This document shows positions 43,529-53,222 of a stretch of 64,000 nt of DNA, one piece after another. The notes beneath the pieces were generated by a model. The model was not told the DNA's origin and did not search any database. It saw only the letters and a program-made list of their open reading frames with translations. The DNA is from Rhizobium sp. SL42. Lineage in GTDB: Bacteria; Pseudomonadota; Alphaproteobacteria; Rhizobiales; Rhizobiaceae. The stretch lies in assembly GCF_021729845.1 (NCBI RefSeq), contig NZ_CP063399.1, positions 62,001 through 126,000 on the forward strand. The letters are read 5' to 3'. The stretch's first letter is position 1; every line of letters begins with the position of its first letter. The translations under genes were made by a program, and so were the position numbers.

Positions 43529-44462
43529 GAGCCTGACTCGAAAAGACCTCAATAGGCATGGTACCTTGCGAGCCTCCGAGTGAGAATGCGGATATGAGCG
43601 ATAAGCATCCAGGCTTCAGCGGAAGCGATTGATTTTTCCCAATCCTTGGCCAGTCGTCTGCATCGGCCAAGCCAGGCGAATGTGCGCTCCACGACCCAGC
43701 GACGCGGCAGCACTTCAAAGCCTTTTGCCTTGTCTGTTCGCTTGACGATTTGCAACGTGAACTTCGCGACCTTGCGCAATGCGGCCCGCAGCTTCGGACC
43801 GGCATAACCGCCGTCAGCAAAGATGTGCCTGAGCCAAGGCCAGCGTCTGAGGATGGTTTTGAGAGCCGCCACTGCACCATCGCGGTCTTGAATGTCAGCG
43901 CTGTGGACGGCGAGCCCCACCATCAAACCGAGCGTGTCGACAACGATATGACGCTTGCGGCCTTTGATCTTCTTGCCCGCGTCAAAGCCCGCAATCCCGC
44001 CGCTTTCAGTCGTTTTGACGCTCTGACTGTCTATCACGCCTGCCGTCGGTGAGGCTTCCTTTCCTTCCAGCTCTCGCGTCTCCATAACGAGATGATGGTT
44101 GATCCGCGTCCACAAGCCAGTCGCCCGCCACTCGTAGAAGTAACCCTGCACAGTTGAATAGGGTGGAAAATCTTTCGGTAGCATCCGCCATTGGCATCCG
44201 GTCGACGCGATATATAGCAGTGCGTTTAAAACTTCGCGCAATTCCGTCTTGCGCGGTCGACCAAGCCTACGGGGCATCGGCATAAACGGAGCAATCAGCG
44301 ACCACTCCCTGTCCGTCAGATCACTTGCATAACGCCCCGTCCGTCGGCCATATTGGCGACGGGTGAAATCAGTCCAGCCCATTGCGGTCTCCATCGAATC
44401 CTAAGCAAATCCGAAGGAATCACAACTGGCTGATTTCACTCAATTCTTTTTCGGTCAGGTTC
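43529..44462 (-). mobile_element. IS5-family insertion sequence (IS427/IS1031-like)
   Basis: 934 bases. The left end GAGCCTGACTCGAAAAGA pairs with the right end (reverse complement GAACCTGACCGAAAAAGA), 14 of 18 identical, bounded by TGA duplications. It carries a single transposase gene on the minus strand. The element has interrupted the HlyD-family gene. Confidence 0.88.
43549..44394 (-). CDS. IS5-family transposase
   Basis: 281 residues (or 277 from ATG 44382, MGWTDFTRRQYG). The DUF4096-type N-terminus has DLTDREWSLIAPFMP and GCQWRMLPKDFPPYSTVQGYF; the DDE core has GVIDSQSVKTTESGG (Asp), HIFADGGYAGPKL (Asp) and RRWVVERTFAWLGRCRRLAKDWE (Glu, Y-2-R-3-E region). The frame is intact, so the element may be active. 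Confidence 0.94.
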   Translation of the reverse strand: METAMGWTDFTRRQYGRRTGRYASDLTDREWSLIAPFMPMPRRLGRPRKTELREVLNALLYIASTGCQWRMLPKDFPPYSTVQGYFYEWRATGLWTRINHHLVMETRELEGKEASPTAGVIDSQSVKTTESGGIAGFDAGKKIKGRKRHIVVDTLGLMVGLAVHSADIQDRDGAVAALKTILRRWPWLRHIFADGGYAGPKLRAALRKVAKFTLQIVKRTDKAKGFEVLPRRWVVERTFAWLGRCRRLAKDWEKSIASAEAWMLIAHIRILTRRLARYHAY

Positions 44463-44645
44463 TGAGAGGCCTGGTATTCGATCCGCGCCCGCATTTCGGC
44501 ACAGGAGTTTGCAAAGCTTGGGCCGCTGACCTTGCTGTCGGGCATGCCGGTAGAGGTCTTCATTAAGACAGGAGAGCGGACGGCGATGTCCTATTTGTTG
44601 AAGCTGCTGGCAGACCAGCTAGCAAGAGCTATGGTGGAAGAATAG

Positions 44646-44940
44646 AGAAGTCGTGAGCGGCTAAGCTCACAGTGTTCTAAATTTCATGGTCGACCGTTGT
44701 TCCGCGGCAGGAAAACAACGGGTCAGCGGTTTGAATTGGTTCAAGGCGGATGAGGTAAGTTCCGTCAAGCTGATGGTTATTCTGCGGCGTTTATGGAATC
44801 CATTGAAGGAAAACCCTGCACCCGGATGTGCAGTGGGCCGATACAGTGGTGATGTCTATGGACTGCAATCGAGGTAACCGCTATTCGCGATCCTTCGTAC
44901 GTCGCCGAGACGTCCTGTCTATACACCAAGGCCGCTTGAA
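44646..44940. other. Intergenic region before the SyrB-like gene
   Basis: About 295 bases after the HlyD remnant with no supported gene. It probably carries the promoter of the 44941 gene. Confidence 0.35.
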
Positions 44941-45612
44941 ATGAAAAAAATCCAACGCAGTTTTGCCGTCGAGTATAAGTCCGGGCGGCGGAAGACCGGT
45001 TCCAAGTCCACGTCGATCTGGGGTAACGTGGACCTTAAATCCGTTGCGCGCGACGTAGAGGAAGAGGTAACGTTACGTTTGTCGGGCGGCCCGCAGGAGC
45101 AGGAAGCTGTCGGCGAAGTGCCTTTACCTGCAGCACAACAGGCGGGACCATTGTTGACACTGCTGCACGGGCAGGAGCCAACTGCATCGGCTTTAACGGA
45201 GACAATGATGGCCGGCGAAAGCGATCCGATGACCAAGACCGATGTGCCAGCCGTCGTCAAAACCGAACTTGCGCCACAGACGCAGCGTAAACCCCGCGCC
45301 AAGAAGGCAACCCCTGAAACGGTGCTTGTCGAGGTAACCACGGAGCTTGGCGCAGCTTCGAGCGTATCGGATGGAAGTCAAAAGAGGGGACGCAAGGCCA
45401 AGTCGCGTGAAGCTGTGAGCAGTGCCGAACGCGCGCCTAAGAAACGCAAGACGATGCCCGCGCAGACAGTAACGATGGCCCCGACGGCGGAGGGCGATGA
45501 GATGGCGGATCTCCTGCAGTTGGAACAGGAAAACCAAAGTCTGCGCAAACTGCTAGCCGAGAAACTCCGTGCTGAGAATGCCGATCTGCGAAAGCGACTT
45601 AAGCTCGGTTGA
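44941..45612 (+). CDS. SyrB-like regulator, long form (copy 1)
   Basis: 223 residues. The N-terminal module MKKIQRSFAVEYKSGRRK followed by STSIWGNVDLKSVARD is shared with the 63251-63835 product. The middle is basic, low-complexity and disordered (QRKPRAKKATPE, RGRKAKSREA). The C-terminus is a short coiled coil, MADLLQLEQENQSLRKLLAE then LRAENADLRKRL, shared with the 62667-63062 product. Sinorhizobium SyrB, a negative regulator of syrM, has the same basic linker plus coiled-coil tail, but I cannot show DNA binding here. Confidence 0.72.
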   Translation: MKKIQRSFAVEYKSGRRKTGSKSTSIWGNVDLKSVARDVEEEVTLRLSGGPQEQEAVGEVPLPAAQQAGPLLTLLHGQEPTASALTETMMAGESDPMTKTDVPAVVKTELAPQTQRKPRAKKATPETVLVEVTTELGAASSVSDGSQKRGRKAKSREAVSSAERAPKKRKTMPAQTVTMAPTAEGDEMADLLQLEQENQSLRKLLAEKLRAENADLRKRLKLG

Positions 45613-45944
45613 GAATAACAGCCGGCCAGTCGTAGCCACATTTCCACGCTTTTCGGGCTGTAAATTTGCGGCAGTTACGGCTCTCGCCAAGGCCGGAACT
45701 TGCAGCCTGCGTGCGGGAAAGAACGTGAGGTCGAATAGTTGGCGTCTCCATGGTGTCCGTCTGGGGCGTGAAGTGACATGGCGTGGTTGTATGGAGCTGC
45801 AACGAGGAGAGCCGTCCCCGTGGGGTAGTCGCGGGAGCGGTACCCCTTCGGATTATCATCTGGTCTTGGAGGGTGGCTGTCTCCCGATAAAATGAAGTCG
45901 GGCTCTCGACTGGACGCGGAGCCCAGCATCAAAGGAGAACAGCG

Positions 45945-46022
45945 ATGGGAGAATATATCGGCCTCGACATGTCAATGAAAGAGACTGCCGTTGCAATCCG
46001 CCGCAATGGCTCGATAAAGGGC
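45945..46022 (+). pseudogene. 5' fragment of an IS110-family transposase
   Basis: ATG 45945 with AAAGGAG upstream starts MGEYIGLDMSMKETAVAIRR, the first strand of the IS110 DEDD domain with its catalytic Asp. After about 26 codons the similarity stops and the frame becomes antisense to the DUF4143 gene. The 330 bases before it (45613-45944), including GTCGGGCTCTCGACTGGACG near 45899, look like the matching IS left end. Confidence 0.6.
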
Positions 46023-46079
46023 GCCAGCAGCGCCAGACGCTACCACCAGACAGAACCACACAAGCCTGATAAGTCCGCT

Positions 46080-47333
46080 TCACATCGACCAAAGAATCGA
46101 GAGGGGTGCAGCCTGCAGGCGTTCGGCGAACGGCGTGATGCGATCATGATCATGCAGGACGAGGCCTCGCACGAAACGGTCGCCGACCGCTGCCTGCAAC
46201 TGACGCAACCCGCGAAAATCATCCGCCTTGACGGTCGCAGACGCCTTGACCTCAATACCAATAATCCTGCCGCGCCGATCTTCGATCACGACATCGACCT
46301 CGTCCAGATCCTTCGTTCTGTAGTGAGAAAACGACACGCGCCTTTCGGACCATGATGCCAGCTTCATCAACTCGGAAACGACGAAACTCTCTAGCAGGGC
46401 GCCAAATCGGGTCTTGTCATCGGATAGCCGGGCCAGCTCATCCTCACGCAACGCAGCCAGAAGTCCTGTATCGATGAAATGGAGCTTTGGCGTTTTGACA
46501 AGCCGACTGAGCCGGTTGTTCGACCATGGCACCAAGGTTTTGACAAGGAATAGCCGTTCCAGGATGGCCATGTATTTCTGAGCGGTGACCCCGGACAGTC
46601 CCAGCGCCGAACCGAAGCTGCTATTGTTGATCAATTGCCCGGCATGTTCCGCCAGGACATTTAAGAGGCGTGGCAAACGATCGAGCTGGTCGATATTGGC
46701 AATGTCGCGCACGTCGCGATCCAGTATCAGACTGACATAGTCTTCGAGCCACGAGACGCGCCGGGCCGGCGTGGGTCGCCTCAAGGCTTCGGGATAGCCG
46801 CCAGCCAGAACCATGCTCATCAGGTCCTTGCCCAGAACAACTTCACCATCAATGACTGGTTCGTCTCCTGCGAACAGTCGATCAAGCATGAGGCCTGGAC
46901 CTGAGCGAATTTCAGCCTGCGCAAAGGGAAGAAGCGGAATGACTGCCATTCGGCCGGCGAGCGAGTCGGCAATTGCAGGAATGGTCGCGAGATTGGCGGA
47001 GCCCGTGAGCAGAAACCGTCCCGGCTCCTGATCGATATCCACGCTTGCCTTGATCGCAAGCATCAGATCTGGGGCTCGTTGGACCTCGTCGATAACCGCG
47101 CGCTTGATCCCCCGGATAAACCCGATCGGGTCGGCCTTCGCGGCGTTCAAGGTACCCGCATCATCCAATGTGATGTATGGTCGATCCTTGTCCGAGAACA
47201 TGCGCGCGAGCGTCGTCTTCCCAGCCTGCCGAGGCCCGGATATCAAGACGACACGGGTATCGGCCAGAGCTGCCTCCACGAGAGGCAACGCTTTTCGATC
47301 GACGAGGGACATTGAATTTGAGTGCTCAGACAT
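46080..47333 (-). CDS. AAA ATPase with DUF4143 domain
   Basis: 417 residues (ATG 47333, or 47312 for a shorter form). Walker A GPRQAGKTTLARMF near residue 33; Walker B-like AVIDEVQRAPDL; sensor GRFLLTGSANL; then the DUF4143 region with LHFIDTGLLAAL and a C-terminal PD-(D/E)xK-like segment (DEVDVVIEDRRGRIIGIEVKAS). These proteins are widespread as stand-alone accessory genes with unclear, possibly defence-related or toxin-like, function. It overlaps the IS110 fragment region at its 3' end and precedes traH. Confidence 0.88.
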   Translation of the reverse strand: MSEHSNSMSLVDRKALPLVEAALADTRVVLISGPRQAGKTTLARMFSDKDRPYITLDDAGTLNAAKADPIGFIRGIKRAVIDEVQRAPDLMLAIKASVDIDQEPGRFLLTGSANLATIPAIADSLAGRMAVIPLLPFAQAEIRSGPGLMLDRLFAGDEPVIDGEVVLGKDLMSMVLAGGYPEALRRPTPARRVSWLEDYVSLILDRDVRDIANIDQLDRLPRLLNVLAEHAGQLINNSSFGSALGLSGVTAQKYMAILERLFLVKTLVPWSNNRLSRLVKTPKLHFIDTGLLAALREDELARLSDDKTRFGALLESFVVSELMKLASWSERRVSFSHYRTKDLDEVDVVIEDRRGRIIGIEVKASATVKADDFRGLRQLQAAVGDRFVRGLVLHDHDRITPFAERLQAAPLSILWSM

Positions 47334-47419
47334 GCGACCATTCTTAACTCAATATCCGTCTGTTTTAAAGTGAAATTGCGTCCGCTTTAAATCACGCAGG
47401 CGTCCAATCTTGAGCGCCA

Positions 47420-48028
47420 TCACTTCTGGCCCCCGATCCTTGTGAGATCGATTCGGATACCCGCGTCGTCGGGTTTGGTCGGCGCCTCATCCAATATTGT
47501 CGAAGACCCGTTTTCCTCGAACGCGCCAGCATCATCGGCCTCTACCGGCAAACGCTGTACGATCGCGCCACCGGGACCCTCAGCCCGAAACACATTCTCA
47601 CCCTCGAACTTGCCGGTCCGCCAGGAGTGGATCGCGTCATCGAACAACTGTGGGAACACCTCTTCGCTCGTTGGATTTCCATACCACTTCGCAACGATGC
47701 GCAGGATCTTGGCGAACATTGCCGTACCCGTCCGCAGGTTGGCGCAGGGTTCGACGAGATCTACTTTCAGCTCCGACGCATCCTTCACCCCTATGCCCGC
47801 CGGGATCTGGGTGAGACCAACCCGCACAATAGAGCCGGCAACGTTCTCTCGGACAATCTCGATCGCTTCCTCGGGTGTTTTCGGTTTGCGAACGAGGATC
47901 AGACGGCCTCCGGACTTCACCGTGATGGCAAGCGGATCGTCCGAACCGACCGCCTGGACGAACTGCTCGACGATTGCAGGCTTCAACGAAGGATCGGCAC
48001 ATTCCTTGATCAACGCAGCATCCAGCAT
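47420..48028 (-). CDS. traH: Conjugal transfer protein TraH
   Basis: 202 residues from ATG 48028 with GGAG upstream (a TTG at 48046 is also possible). The sequence starts MLDAALIKECADPSLKPAIV and closely follows TraH of Ti plasmids, where it is the last gene of traAFBH. Its role is not well defined; it has no clear membrane segment. The start is 15 bases past the traB stop on the same strand. Confidence 0.8.
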   Translation of the reverse strand: MLDAALIKECADPSLKPAIVEQFVQAVGSDDPLAITVKSGGRLILVRKPKTPEEAIEIVRENVAGSIVRVGLTQIPAGIGVKDASELKVDLVEPCANLRTGTAMFAKILRIVAKWYGNPTSEEVFPQLFDDAIHSWRTGKFEGENVFRAEGPGGAIVQRLPVEADDAGAFEENGSSTILDEAPTKPDDAGIRIDLTRIGGQK

Positions 48029-48042
48029 GCGAGCTCCATGTT

Positions 48043-49209
48043 TCAAATGTTGAATGAGATGACGAGAGGAAGATCAAACAGGCTGGCCCAGGCCTCGCTG
48101 CTCGCCCGCTGAATGTCGATGATCGACGTCCCCGCGGTCCACCAACCGTTTCCGACTGTAATGATAACGTCGGGGCGGTGGAATGCCGATTGCAAGATCG
48201 GCCAGACGAGGAGTTGTTCGTAGCAGATCAGCGGCGCGACTTTTGTGGTGGCGACCTCTACGACGGGATTGGCGAAGAAATGTGCCCGTGCGCCAGATCC
48301 ATCACCACCACCAATCCAGGCTCTCCACGGCTGCCACATCGATCCGGGCACCGGCATTCGCTCCCGGTAGAGAATCTCTGTCTTCTCAGCGGATATCGTC
48401 ACGAGCACGTTGTCGTATCCGCGACCATCGATGAATGCGGCTCCAGCGATGACCGTGATATCGGTCCCGGCGAGCCCTTTCTGCCAGAAGCGAGCAACCG
48501 TCGGCGTCCAGAAACCGAGAGCACTTTCCGGCAACACGATCGTCGTTCCGGGCGGTCGGGCGCGAACGACATCGATCAGGTCCTGTTGCCGCTGGAGACC
48601 TGCTTCGCGGCCGAGTGACGCTCCCATTTCAAGCTCGACACCGCTCCACGACGCAGGTAGAATCGGCGTCGTCCACTGAGCGGCGGACCAAAGCCATAAG
48701 CCTGTCAAGGTAATGGCTGCAGCCGGCCGATATGGCGTCGTCATGACGCCGAGGCCGGCTACCATCACTACCAGACCCCACCATCCCCAGCCCGGAAATA
48801 GAACGCCTGTGGCGATGATCGGATGTGCCCATCCCAGAATGCCGAAGGGTGGAACTGCCATCACAACACACGCAGCCAGGTATCGGAGCGGCTTCTGCCA
48901 TCCTTTGCGATCCGTCCAGAGCACGGAATGGACCATAACGAAGGCGGAGGAGGCGACGAGCCAGAGCAGAACTCCGGGCCAGATATCCTGACCATAGAAG
49001 TTCGCCACCCCCTGCGGCAAACCACGCGATGCCGCGAGGAAGTAGGCTGCGGAGATCGCCGTCGCCTGGAGGCGCGTCCGCGCCAGGGACCAAAGCATCG
49101 GAAAGGCCCCTGCGACGGGAAGAAGGAGCACATGACCGCTCCAACTTATCAATCCGGCGCCGGCTGATAATGCGACGAGGACACCCGTTCGGAAGAGCTC
49201 AAGGCGCAT
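48043..49209 (-). CDS. traB: Conjugal transfer protein TraB (nitrilase/Lnt-like membrane protein)
   Basis: 388 residues from ATG 49209, overlapping traF by 11 bases. Several N-terminal membrane helices are followed by a carbon-nitrogen hydrolase domain: IVLPESALGFW (Glu), ILYRERMPVPGSMW (Lys region shifted to Arg) and KVAPLICYEQLLVW (catalytic Cys). TraB of Ti plasmids has this layout, like apolipoprotein N-acyltransferase. It may modify a lipid-linked component of the transfer apparatus. Confidence 0.88.
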   Translation of the reverse strand: MRLELFRTGVLVALSAGAGLISWSGHVLLLPVAGAFPMLWSLARTRLQATAISAAYFLAASRGLPQGVANFYGQDIWPGVLLWLVASSAFVMVHSVLWTDRKGWQKPLRYLAACVVMAVPPFGILGWAHPIIATGVLFPGWGWWGLVVMVAGLGVMTTPYRPAAAITLTGLWLWSAAQWTTPILPASWSGVELEMGASLGREAGLQRQQDLIDVVRARPPGTTIVLPESALGFWTPTVARFWQKGLAGTDITVIAGAAFIDGRGYDNVLVTISAEKTEILYRERMPVPGSMWQPWRAWIGGGDGSGARAHFFANPVVEVATTKVAPLICYEQLLVWPILQSAFHRPDVIITVGNGWWTAGTSIIDIQRASSEAWASLFDLPLVISFNI

Positions 49210-49765
49210 AGGTCCAGACCTCCTGCGCCAATCCGAGGATGCCATCCATCTGCAGAGGACCGAAGTACCGGCTGTCGAACGACCCCGGGAACTCGGAATG
49301 GAGAAAGACCGCGCCGGGCGGAACGACACCACCATCGTAGTGCACCATCTCACGCCTCTGGCCGTCCAGCCGTGCAACGCGCGACTGAGGCAGCGGCCGG
49401 CCATCGACGCGCACATCATCAGCTATCTCGATCGCCTGCCCGGATGTCGCCACCACCGTCTTGATCAGCGGCGCGACCCAACCGGCGCAAAGGCCGAAGC
49501 GCAGATATCCACGCGCTCGCGCCTCGCGCATCCCGTTGGTATCAGGTGGGCAGATGAAGATCAGATCGCCGACCAAGATCGGACGATCGGGTTCGACGAT
49601 CCGCCACAGACCCAGCGGCTCACTCGGCGTAAGATTGACCCTGAGCCCTGCGCTCCCAAGCAGCCCGATCAGTCCAAGCGTGAACAGGCTGACGCTGCTG
49701 ATCCGATAGAACCAGACGAGCCGTTTCATGCGCCGTAGCACTCTGTGTCTATGGCGCATCTTCAT
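49199..49765 (-). CDS. traF: TraF, S26-family peptidase for pilin maturation
   Basis: 188 residues. One N-terminal membrane anchor (about residues 18-42), the catalytic Ser in NLTPSEPLGLWRI near residue 48, the Lys in WVAPLIKTVVATSGQ, and a C-terminal FGPLQMDGILG. TraF of RP4 and Ti plasmids is a signal-peptidase relative that processes and cyclises TrbC. The ATG overlaps the traA stop by four bases. Confidence 0.92.
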   Translation of the reverse strand: MKMRHRHRVLRRMKRLVWFYRISSVSLFTLGLIGLLGSAGLRVNLTPSEPLGLWRIVEPDRPILVGDLIFICPPDTNGMREARARGYLRFGLCAGWVAPLIKTVVATSGQAIEIADDVRVDGRPLPQSRVARLDGQRREMVHYDGGVVPPGAVFLHSEFPGSFDSRYFGPLQMDGILGLAQEVWTYAP

Positions 49766-52700
49766 TTGAGGGTGAGCCCCTGCGATCTCGTCTGACGCAA
49801 TGCTTCAGTCTGTTTGAGTGCCGTCACGCTGCGCTCGTGGGCAGACAGTTGCTGCACCGTCCGCATCGTGTTCCAGGCCTGTTGCACCTCACTCTTCTGG
49901 GCGGCGTTCATGCCCGACGTCACCCGCTGGAAAGCCTCGCCGTTGGCGTCCTTCGCTGCAAGGGGTAGGAAGGTTCTCTCTCCGAACCGTTCGGTAACCG
50001 CCTTGGCGAAACCTTCGAGTTCAGCCTTCACCATCTTGTCGGCGAGCGCGAACTCAAGACCCGAGGGGAGGTCGTTGCGGTCGATGGCATCACGCACCCG
50101 TTCAAGCACGCTTCTCGCATTGGACGAGAGAGCGGGGATCTCCAGCGCAACCTGCCTGCGCACAGCAAGCTCCTCGGCGTGACTTCTCCGTTCGGTATCG
50201 CCGCGCTGGCGTAGATAGTCGCTGATACTGTCCGCGAGCGGCCTCACATTTTTCAGCGCCCGGTCCCGGTCCAATTTGTCGGCACGGTTGGCGAAGACAC
50301 CGGTCTTGCCTTTCAGGGAGCCGAAAGCTTCCGGCTCTGCAGTGATCCGTGAAAGCGTCTTCGCCGCGGTCGCCGGATCGCTCAACATTGCATCGAGATT
50401 CGCCGCCTTGAACGCCGCTTCGGGCTGCGCGTAAACGTGGTGGAAGCGCATGGACACTTCCTCCCACTGCTTCTTCAATGCCGGATCGGATGCAAGCTTG
50501 TCCTCCACTGCCTGATCGATCGATTTCGGGAATGTGGTGATACCGGCCACCATGGGCTTGGCCTCCTTTGCTGAAGTTTGAATTGTGCTGGCCGCCGACG
50601 TTGCGAAACCGAGCCTGGCGCCGAGGACTGCAAGCCGGCCGGCGAGATCGACAAGCTTTTGCTTCTGCCGAGCCGTCCATTCGAGACGATCGCGCGCAAC
50701 CGTTCTGGCGACGTTGACGATGTGAAGCCCGCGCGCTTCGGCAAAGCGGAGTGCCTGCGAGTAGATGCTGCCGCCGGCGTAATCGAGCGTGGTTTCCTTC
50801 GAATTCTTGCGCGACAGGATTTCGACCAGGCCTCCAGCCTTGGCGAAGGATCGGTGGCCGTAATAGACGCCGAGATCCTCGCGATGACGGGTCATCGCGA
50901 CATAGGTCAGATGACGATCGAGGGAGAGTGAAGCCAACACCTTGACCCGGTCGACCGTCGCGCCCTGGCTCTTGTGTACCGTGGTGGCATAACCGTGATC
51001 GACATTGTTGTAGAAGCGCTGCTCGACGATGACCTGGCGCAGGTGCTCACCCTCGCCGATGACAGCGACGATACGACCGAGCGCTGCTTCCACCACCTTG
51101 CCCAGCATGCCATTCTTTACGCCGATCGCCCCTTCGTTCTTCAGGAAAACAATCTGGTCACCGGCTGCGAAGTGTCGGTTGCCGTCGGCGGTCTTGAACA
51201 CAAATCCCTGCTCGATGATGCCGCGCTCGATCAGCTTAGCGCGTGCCAATTCATTCAGCATGCGGACGTCACGGCGCAGATGCGCCAGGATCAATGTGGA
51301 CCTGGCAGGATCGTATTCTCGGTTCCAGTCGGCGATGAGGTTGGTGACCGCATCGGCCTTCAGCTCTGAGCCGATCATCTTGCCATTGGATTGATAGGCT
51401 GCGACGGCTTTGCCGACATGGCCGCGCGCAAAATCGAGCGATGCATCGCGCATCCATTGCTCACGCTGGCGATAGATCGTCTCGAGTTCCGCATAGCCGA
51501 TCCGATCGGCAATGGCGCGGAAGGCAGCACCCGCTTCGATCGGCTGAAGCTGTTCCGGATCGCCGACAAGCACGAGCTTGGCGCCGGCTCTGGTGACGGT
51601 CTCGACGAACATCGCCATCTGCCGCGACGAAACCATGCCAGCCTCGTCCAGAACGAACACAGTCTTCTCGTCGAGCATCCCGCGACCTTGGCTCCAGCTG
51701 AGCTCCCAGGACGACAACGTGCGCGAGACAATACCCGCTTCCTTCTCCAGACCTTCTGCCGCCTTGCCGGCGAGGGCGCCACCGACGACACGGTAGCCGG
51801 CCGCCTCCCATGCCTCGCGCGCCGCCTTCATCATCGTGGTCTTGCCCGCGCCGGCGCGGCCGATCACGGCGGCGATCCGCTCACCACCGGCAACGTGTTC
51901 GATGGCGGCCTTCTGCTCGTCGGACAGCCGTTCGTGGCGCGCGAACGTCGCCTCGAGCACTGGTTTCCGGACGCCATGCGACGACCGCTGCGAGAGCAAG
52001 ATTGCCCGGTTGGCCATCTCGGCTTCGAGGCGGATCAGTTCGCGTGTCGTGTATTTTTCCGGCGCACGGACCCCGGTCACGAAGTCCAACCGCTCGCGAT
52101 CAAGACGGAGGGTTTCCGGGTTCTGCAGGATGCGCGCCATCAAGCTTTGGAAGAGACCCGCATCATCGATGTAGCGATGCAGCACCTTGGCGACGTCGCG
52201 CTCGTCGAAGACACTCTTCTCCCGCGTGATCAGGTCGAGCACCAGTTCCGGATTGCGCTGGATCCGACGCACGTTCTCGGCCCGGCGTTCTTCCTGTAGC
52301 TCCAATCTTTCGAGTGATGCCGCCTCTCCCTTCCCGTCCGCTTTTCGCTCGACCGCCTTGGCGCCGACACCCAGATGGATCGTCGGCGTAAGCTCGATAC
52401 CCTGCTCCTCGAACGAGCGGCCATCGACACGGACATCCAGCCCGGCAATCGCGAGATGCCTATTCTGGCAGGCGAACCAACCATCTCGGAACGCATTGAA
52501 GTTTTCGAGCCCGCCGGCCCAAAGCTTATAGACGATCTTACCCGCGTCATTGCGGAGTGGCTGGCCGTCCGGGCCGGTGACAGCGACCTTCTTCGACCCG
52601 AAACCGTCTTCGGTCAGTGGCCGCAATGTGGTCATCAGATGGATATGCGGATTGCCCGGCGCATCATGGAAAACCCAGTCCGCGACCATCCCCTCTGCGG

Positions 52701-53070
52701 TGATATGCCTGCCTACGAAATCCCGGACAAGCTCGATATTCTGCAGGGGGGATAGTTCGATTGGAAGCGCTATGGTCACATCCTTGGCAAGCTGCGCATC
52801 GGAACGCTTCTCGAAGTCCTCGACCTTGTTCCAGAACGCCTCCGAAGCACCCGACACCGAACGATCGGCAATCATCGATTGCAGCCATTCCGGTGCATCC
52901 GAAGGGATGACAAACTCCTCGTGCAGCAGTCCCTGCTTGGCGCGATAGTCGATCGCCCGGGCTTCCCGCTCGTAGTCCATTTTGGCGCAGTGCCGATACG
53001 CCGCCGACAACACGGCGCTGCGGCCGGAGCCACGGGCGACGATGCTGACTGAGAAATGCGGCACGGCCAT
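49762..53070 (-). CDS. traA: TraA, relaxase-helicase (MOBQ type)
   Basis: 1102 residues. The N-terminal MobA/MobL relaxase domain starts MAVPHFSVSIVARGSGRSAV, with the catalytic Tyr likely in AAYRHCAKMDYERE and the metal-binding HxH in HDAPGNPHIHLM. A RecD-like helicase follows, with Walker A VIGRAGAGKTTMMKAA near residue 405 and FVLDEAGMVSSRQM (Walker B). The C-terminal third is helical. TraA nicks oriT, stays bound to the 5' end and unwinds the transferred strand. It is divergent from traCDG across the oriT. Confidence 0.95.
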   Translation of the reverse strand: MAVPHFSVSIVARGSGRSAVLSAAYRHCAKMDYEREARAIDYRAKQGLLHEEFVIPSDAPEWLQSMIADRSVSGASEAFWNKVEDFEKRSDAQLAKDVTIALPIELSPLQNIELVRDFVGRHITAEGMVADWVFHDAPGNPHIHLMTTLRPLTEDGFGSKKVAVTGPDGQPLRNDAGKIVYKLWAGGLENFNAFRDGWFACQNRHLAIAGLDVRVDGRSFEEQGIELTPTIHLGVGAKAVERKADGKGEAASLERLELQEERRAENVRRIQRNPELVLDLITREKSVFDERDVAKVLHRYIDDAGLFQSLMARILQNPETLRLDRERLDFVTGVRAPEKYTTRELIRLEAEMANRAILLSQRSSHGVRKPVLEATFARHERLSDEQKAAIEHVAGGERIAAVIGRAGAGKTTMMKAAREAWEAAGYRVVGGALAGKAAEGLEKEAGIVSRTLSSWELSWSQGRGMLDEKTVFVLDEAGMVSSRQMAMFVETVTRAGAKLVLVGDPEQLQPIEAGAAFRAIADRIGYAELETIYRQREQWMRDASLDFARGHVGKAVAAYQSNGKMIGSELKADAVTNLIADWNREYDPARSTLILAHLRRDVRMLNELARAKLIERGIIEQGFVFKTADGNRHFAAGDQIVFLKNEGAIGVKNGMLGKVVEAALGRIVAVIGEGEHLRQVIVEQRFYNNVDHGYATTVHKSQGATVDRVKVLASLSLDRHLTYVAMTRHREDLGVYYGHRSFAKAGGLVEILSRKNSKETTLDYAGGSIYSQALRFAEARGLHIVNVARTVARDRLEWTARQKQKLVDLAGRLAVLGARLGFATSAASTIQTSAKEAKPMVAGITTFPKSIDQAVEDKLASDPALKKQWEEVSMRFHHVYAQPEAAFKAANLDAMLSDPATAAKTLSRITAEPEAFGSLKGKTGVFANRADKLDRDRALKNVRPLADSISDYLRQRGDTERRSHAEELAVRRQVALEIPALSSNARSVLERVRDAIDRNDLPSGLEFALADKMVKAELEGFAKAVTERFGERTFLPLAAKDANGEAFQRVTSGMNAAQKSEVQQAWNTMRTVQQLSAHERSVTALKQTEALRQTRSQGLTLK

Positions 53071-53139
53071 TGCGACGAAGCTCCTTCAATCGAACAAAAT
53101 CAAAGTGTTCATCGAGAGCGGACGACCCTGCCAGGGGGC

Positions 53140-53202
53140 AAAAGCAGAGTGTCGCATCAGCGACGTATAATTGCGCCCTTCGGATCCGCTCTCATCGAGC
53201 GG
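53140..53202. other. oriT: Origin of transfer (oriT) candidate
   Basis: The core GACGTATAATTGCGCCCTT (53162-53180) matches the RSF1010/Ti-type nick region, with cleavage expected around TTGCG/CCC near 53175. It is immediately preceded by an inverted repeat GTCGC-ATCA-GCGAC (53151-53164) and followed by CCGCTC-TCATC-GAGCGG (53186-53202). Its place between divergent traA and traCDG is exactly that of Ti oriT. Confidence 0.85.
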
Positions 53203-53222
53203 TCGGGATCATGCTCAAAAGC

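Larger units (their letters stand above)
42893..44645 (+). pseudogene. HlyD-family membrane-fusion protein remnant, split by an IS5-family element
   Basis: The left part (42893-43528) reads DGLTVRLRAKEKELSWVEQE through a coiled coil to ELKRIEIRAPQAGIVHELAL and ARIQPADIDQVNPGQGAVLR, the PrsE/HlyD adaptor of type I secretion. Its N-terminal membrane anchor and first lipoyl half are missing. The right part (44463-44645) is the matching C-terminus, WYSIRARISAQEFAKLG and GMPVEVFIKTGERTAMSYLL. The insertion lies at the codon between NPQT and EAWYS; that codon reads TGA. Confidence 0.85.
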
